Assembly (NCBI GenBank): GCA_031283905.1
Contig: JAITAW010000148.1
Span: forward strand, 1 to 5,060
Source of the DNA: Treponema sp.
Lineage (GTDB): Bacteria; Spirochaetota; Spirochaetia; Treponematales; Breznakiellaceae
Direction: 5' to 3'
DNA: 5,060 bases
Position 1 is the first letter of the stretch. Each line of letters opens with the position of its first letter. Of the stretch, positions 5,014 through 5,060 are shown piece after piece. The position numbers and the translations under genes are program-made. The notes below the pieces were generated by a model. That model worked only from the letters and a program-made list of their open reading frames with translations. It had not been told where the DNA came from and made no database searches.

Positions 5014-5060
5014 CAAAGTATGATGGCCCTCAAACGAAGCCGTAATTGATATAAAAAAAA

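Larger units (their letters stand above)
4691..5060. other. Gene-free region rich in hairpins and short repeats
   Basis: No ORF here resembles a known protein. The reverse ORF spanning 4659-4940 runs antisense through several inverted repeats, lacks recognisable motifs, and is rejected. The region holds clustered GC-rich hairpins (4712-4788), an A/T-arm hairpin (4838-4865), a 9-bp stem with T-run (4911-4933), an AT-rich stretch (4950-4975), and an extended SD-like element (5002-5013) before a 9-codon ORF. CCGTCTCC occurs twice, at 4782-4789 and 4802-4809. AGTTTTGAAA occurs twice, at 4832-4841 and 4928-4937. A loose promoter pair, TTGAAA (4932-4937) and TATAAA (4958-4963), has a 20-bp spacer, which is too long for confidence. 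Confidence 0.55.

Overview
The window looks like a bacterial chromosome segment of intermediate GC content. Its left two thirds hold one intact two-gene envelope-glycosylation operon. The right third is non-functional accessory DNA containing two decayed transposase genes. The organism cannot be named from this sequence. The mix of genes and eroded IS elements would fit a host-associated Gram-negative, for example a gut spirochete, but that is a weak impression.

Positions 1-142 hold a perfect tandem array of the heptamer AAAAGCC, a TATACT -10-like box directly after it, and a short leader. The leader folds into an 8-bp GUAA-capped hairpin that contains both the Shine-Dalgarno sequence and the TTG start codon of the first gene.

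Positions 143-3236 hold two genes that overlap by 17 bp. The first fuses a DPM1-like GT2 polyprenol-phosphate glycosyltransferase to a GtrA-like membrane domain. The second is a 663-aa multi-spanning GT-C (GT39/PMT-like) glycosyltransferase with an unusual N-terminal extracytoplasmic domain. The inferred pathway is that the first protein charges a polyprenyl phosphate with a sugar, its GtrA part helps present the lipid-linked sugar across the membrane, and the second protein transfers the sugar to an envelope acceptor. The sugar and the acceptor cannot be read from the sequence.

Positions 3237-3600 hold palindromic non-coding DNA, then the N-terminal remnant of an IS5-family transposase broken by two in-frame TGA codons. 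It ends at a strong terminator hairpin whose left arm is the last recognisable piece of the transposase reading frame. This terminator could also end the glycosyltransferase operon.

Positions 3600-4840 hold a palindrome-rich spacer, a sigma70-like promoter, and an IS4-family (Tn5/IS50-like) transposase pseudogene. That pseudogene has at least four frameshifts and lacks its C-terminal catalytic part. A 9-bp inverted repeat flanks the unit and may mark its ends.

Positions 4690-5060 contain no convincing gene. They hold several hairpins, some mutually exclusive, a 10-bp direct repeat, and an 11-12-nt perfect complement of the 16S rRNA 3' end just before a 9-codon ORF at the window edge. No new defence or mobile system could be identified. 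The most notable signals are the locked translation start next to the heptamer array, the extended anti-SD match, and the terminator at the IS5 break.
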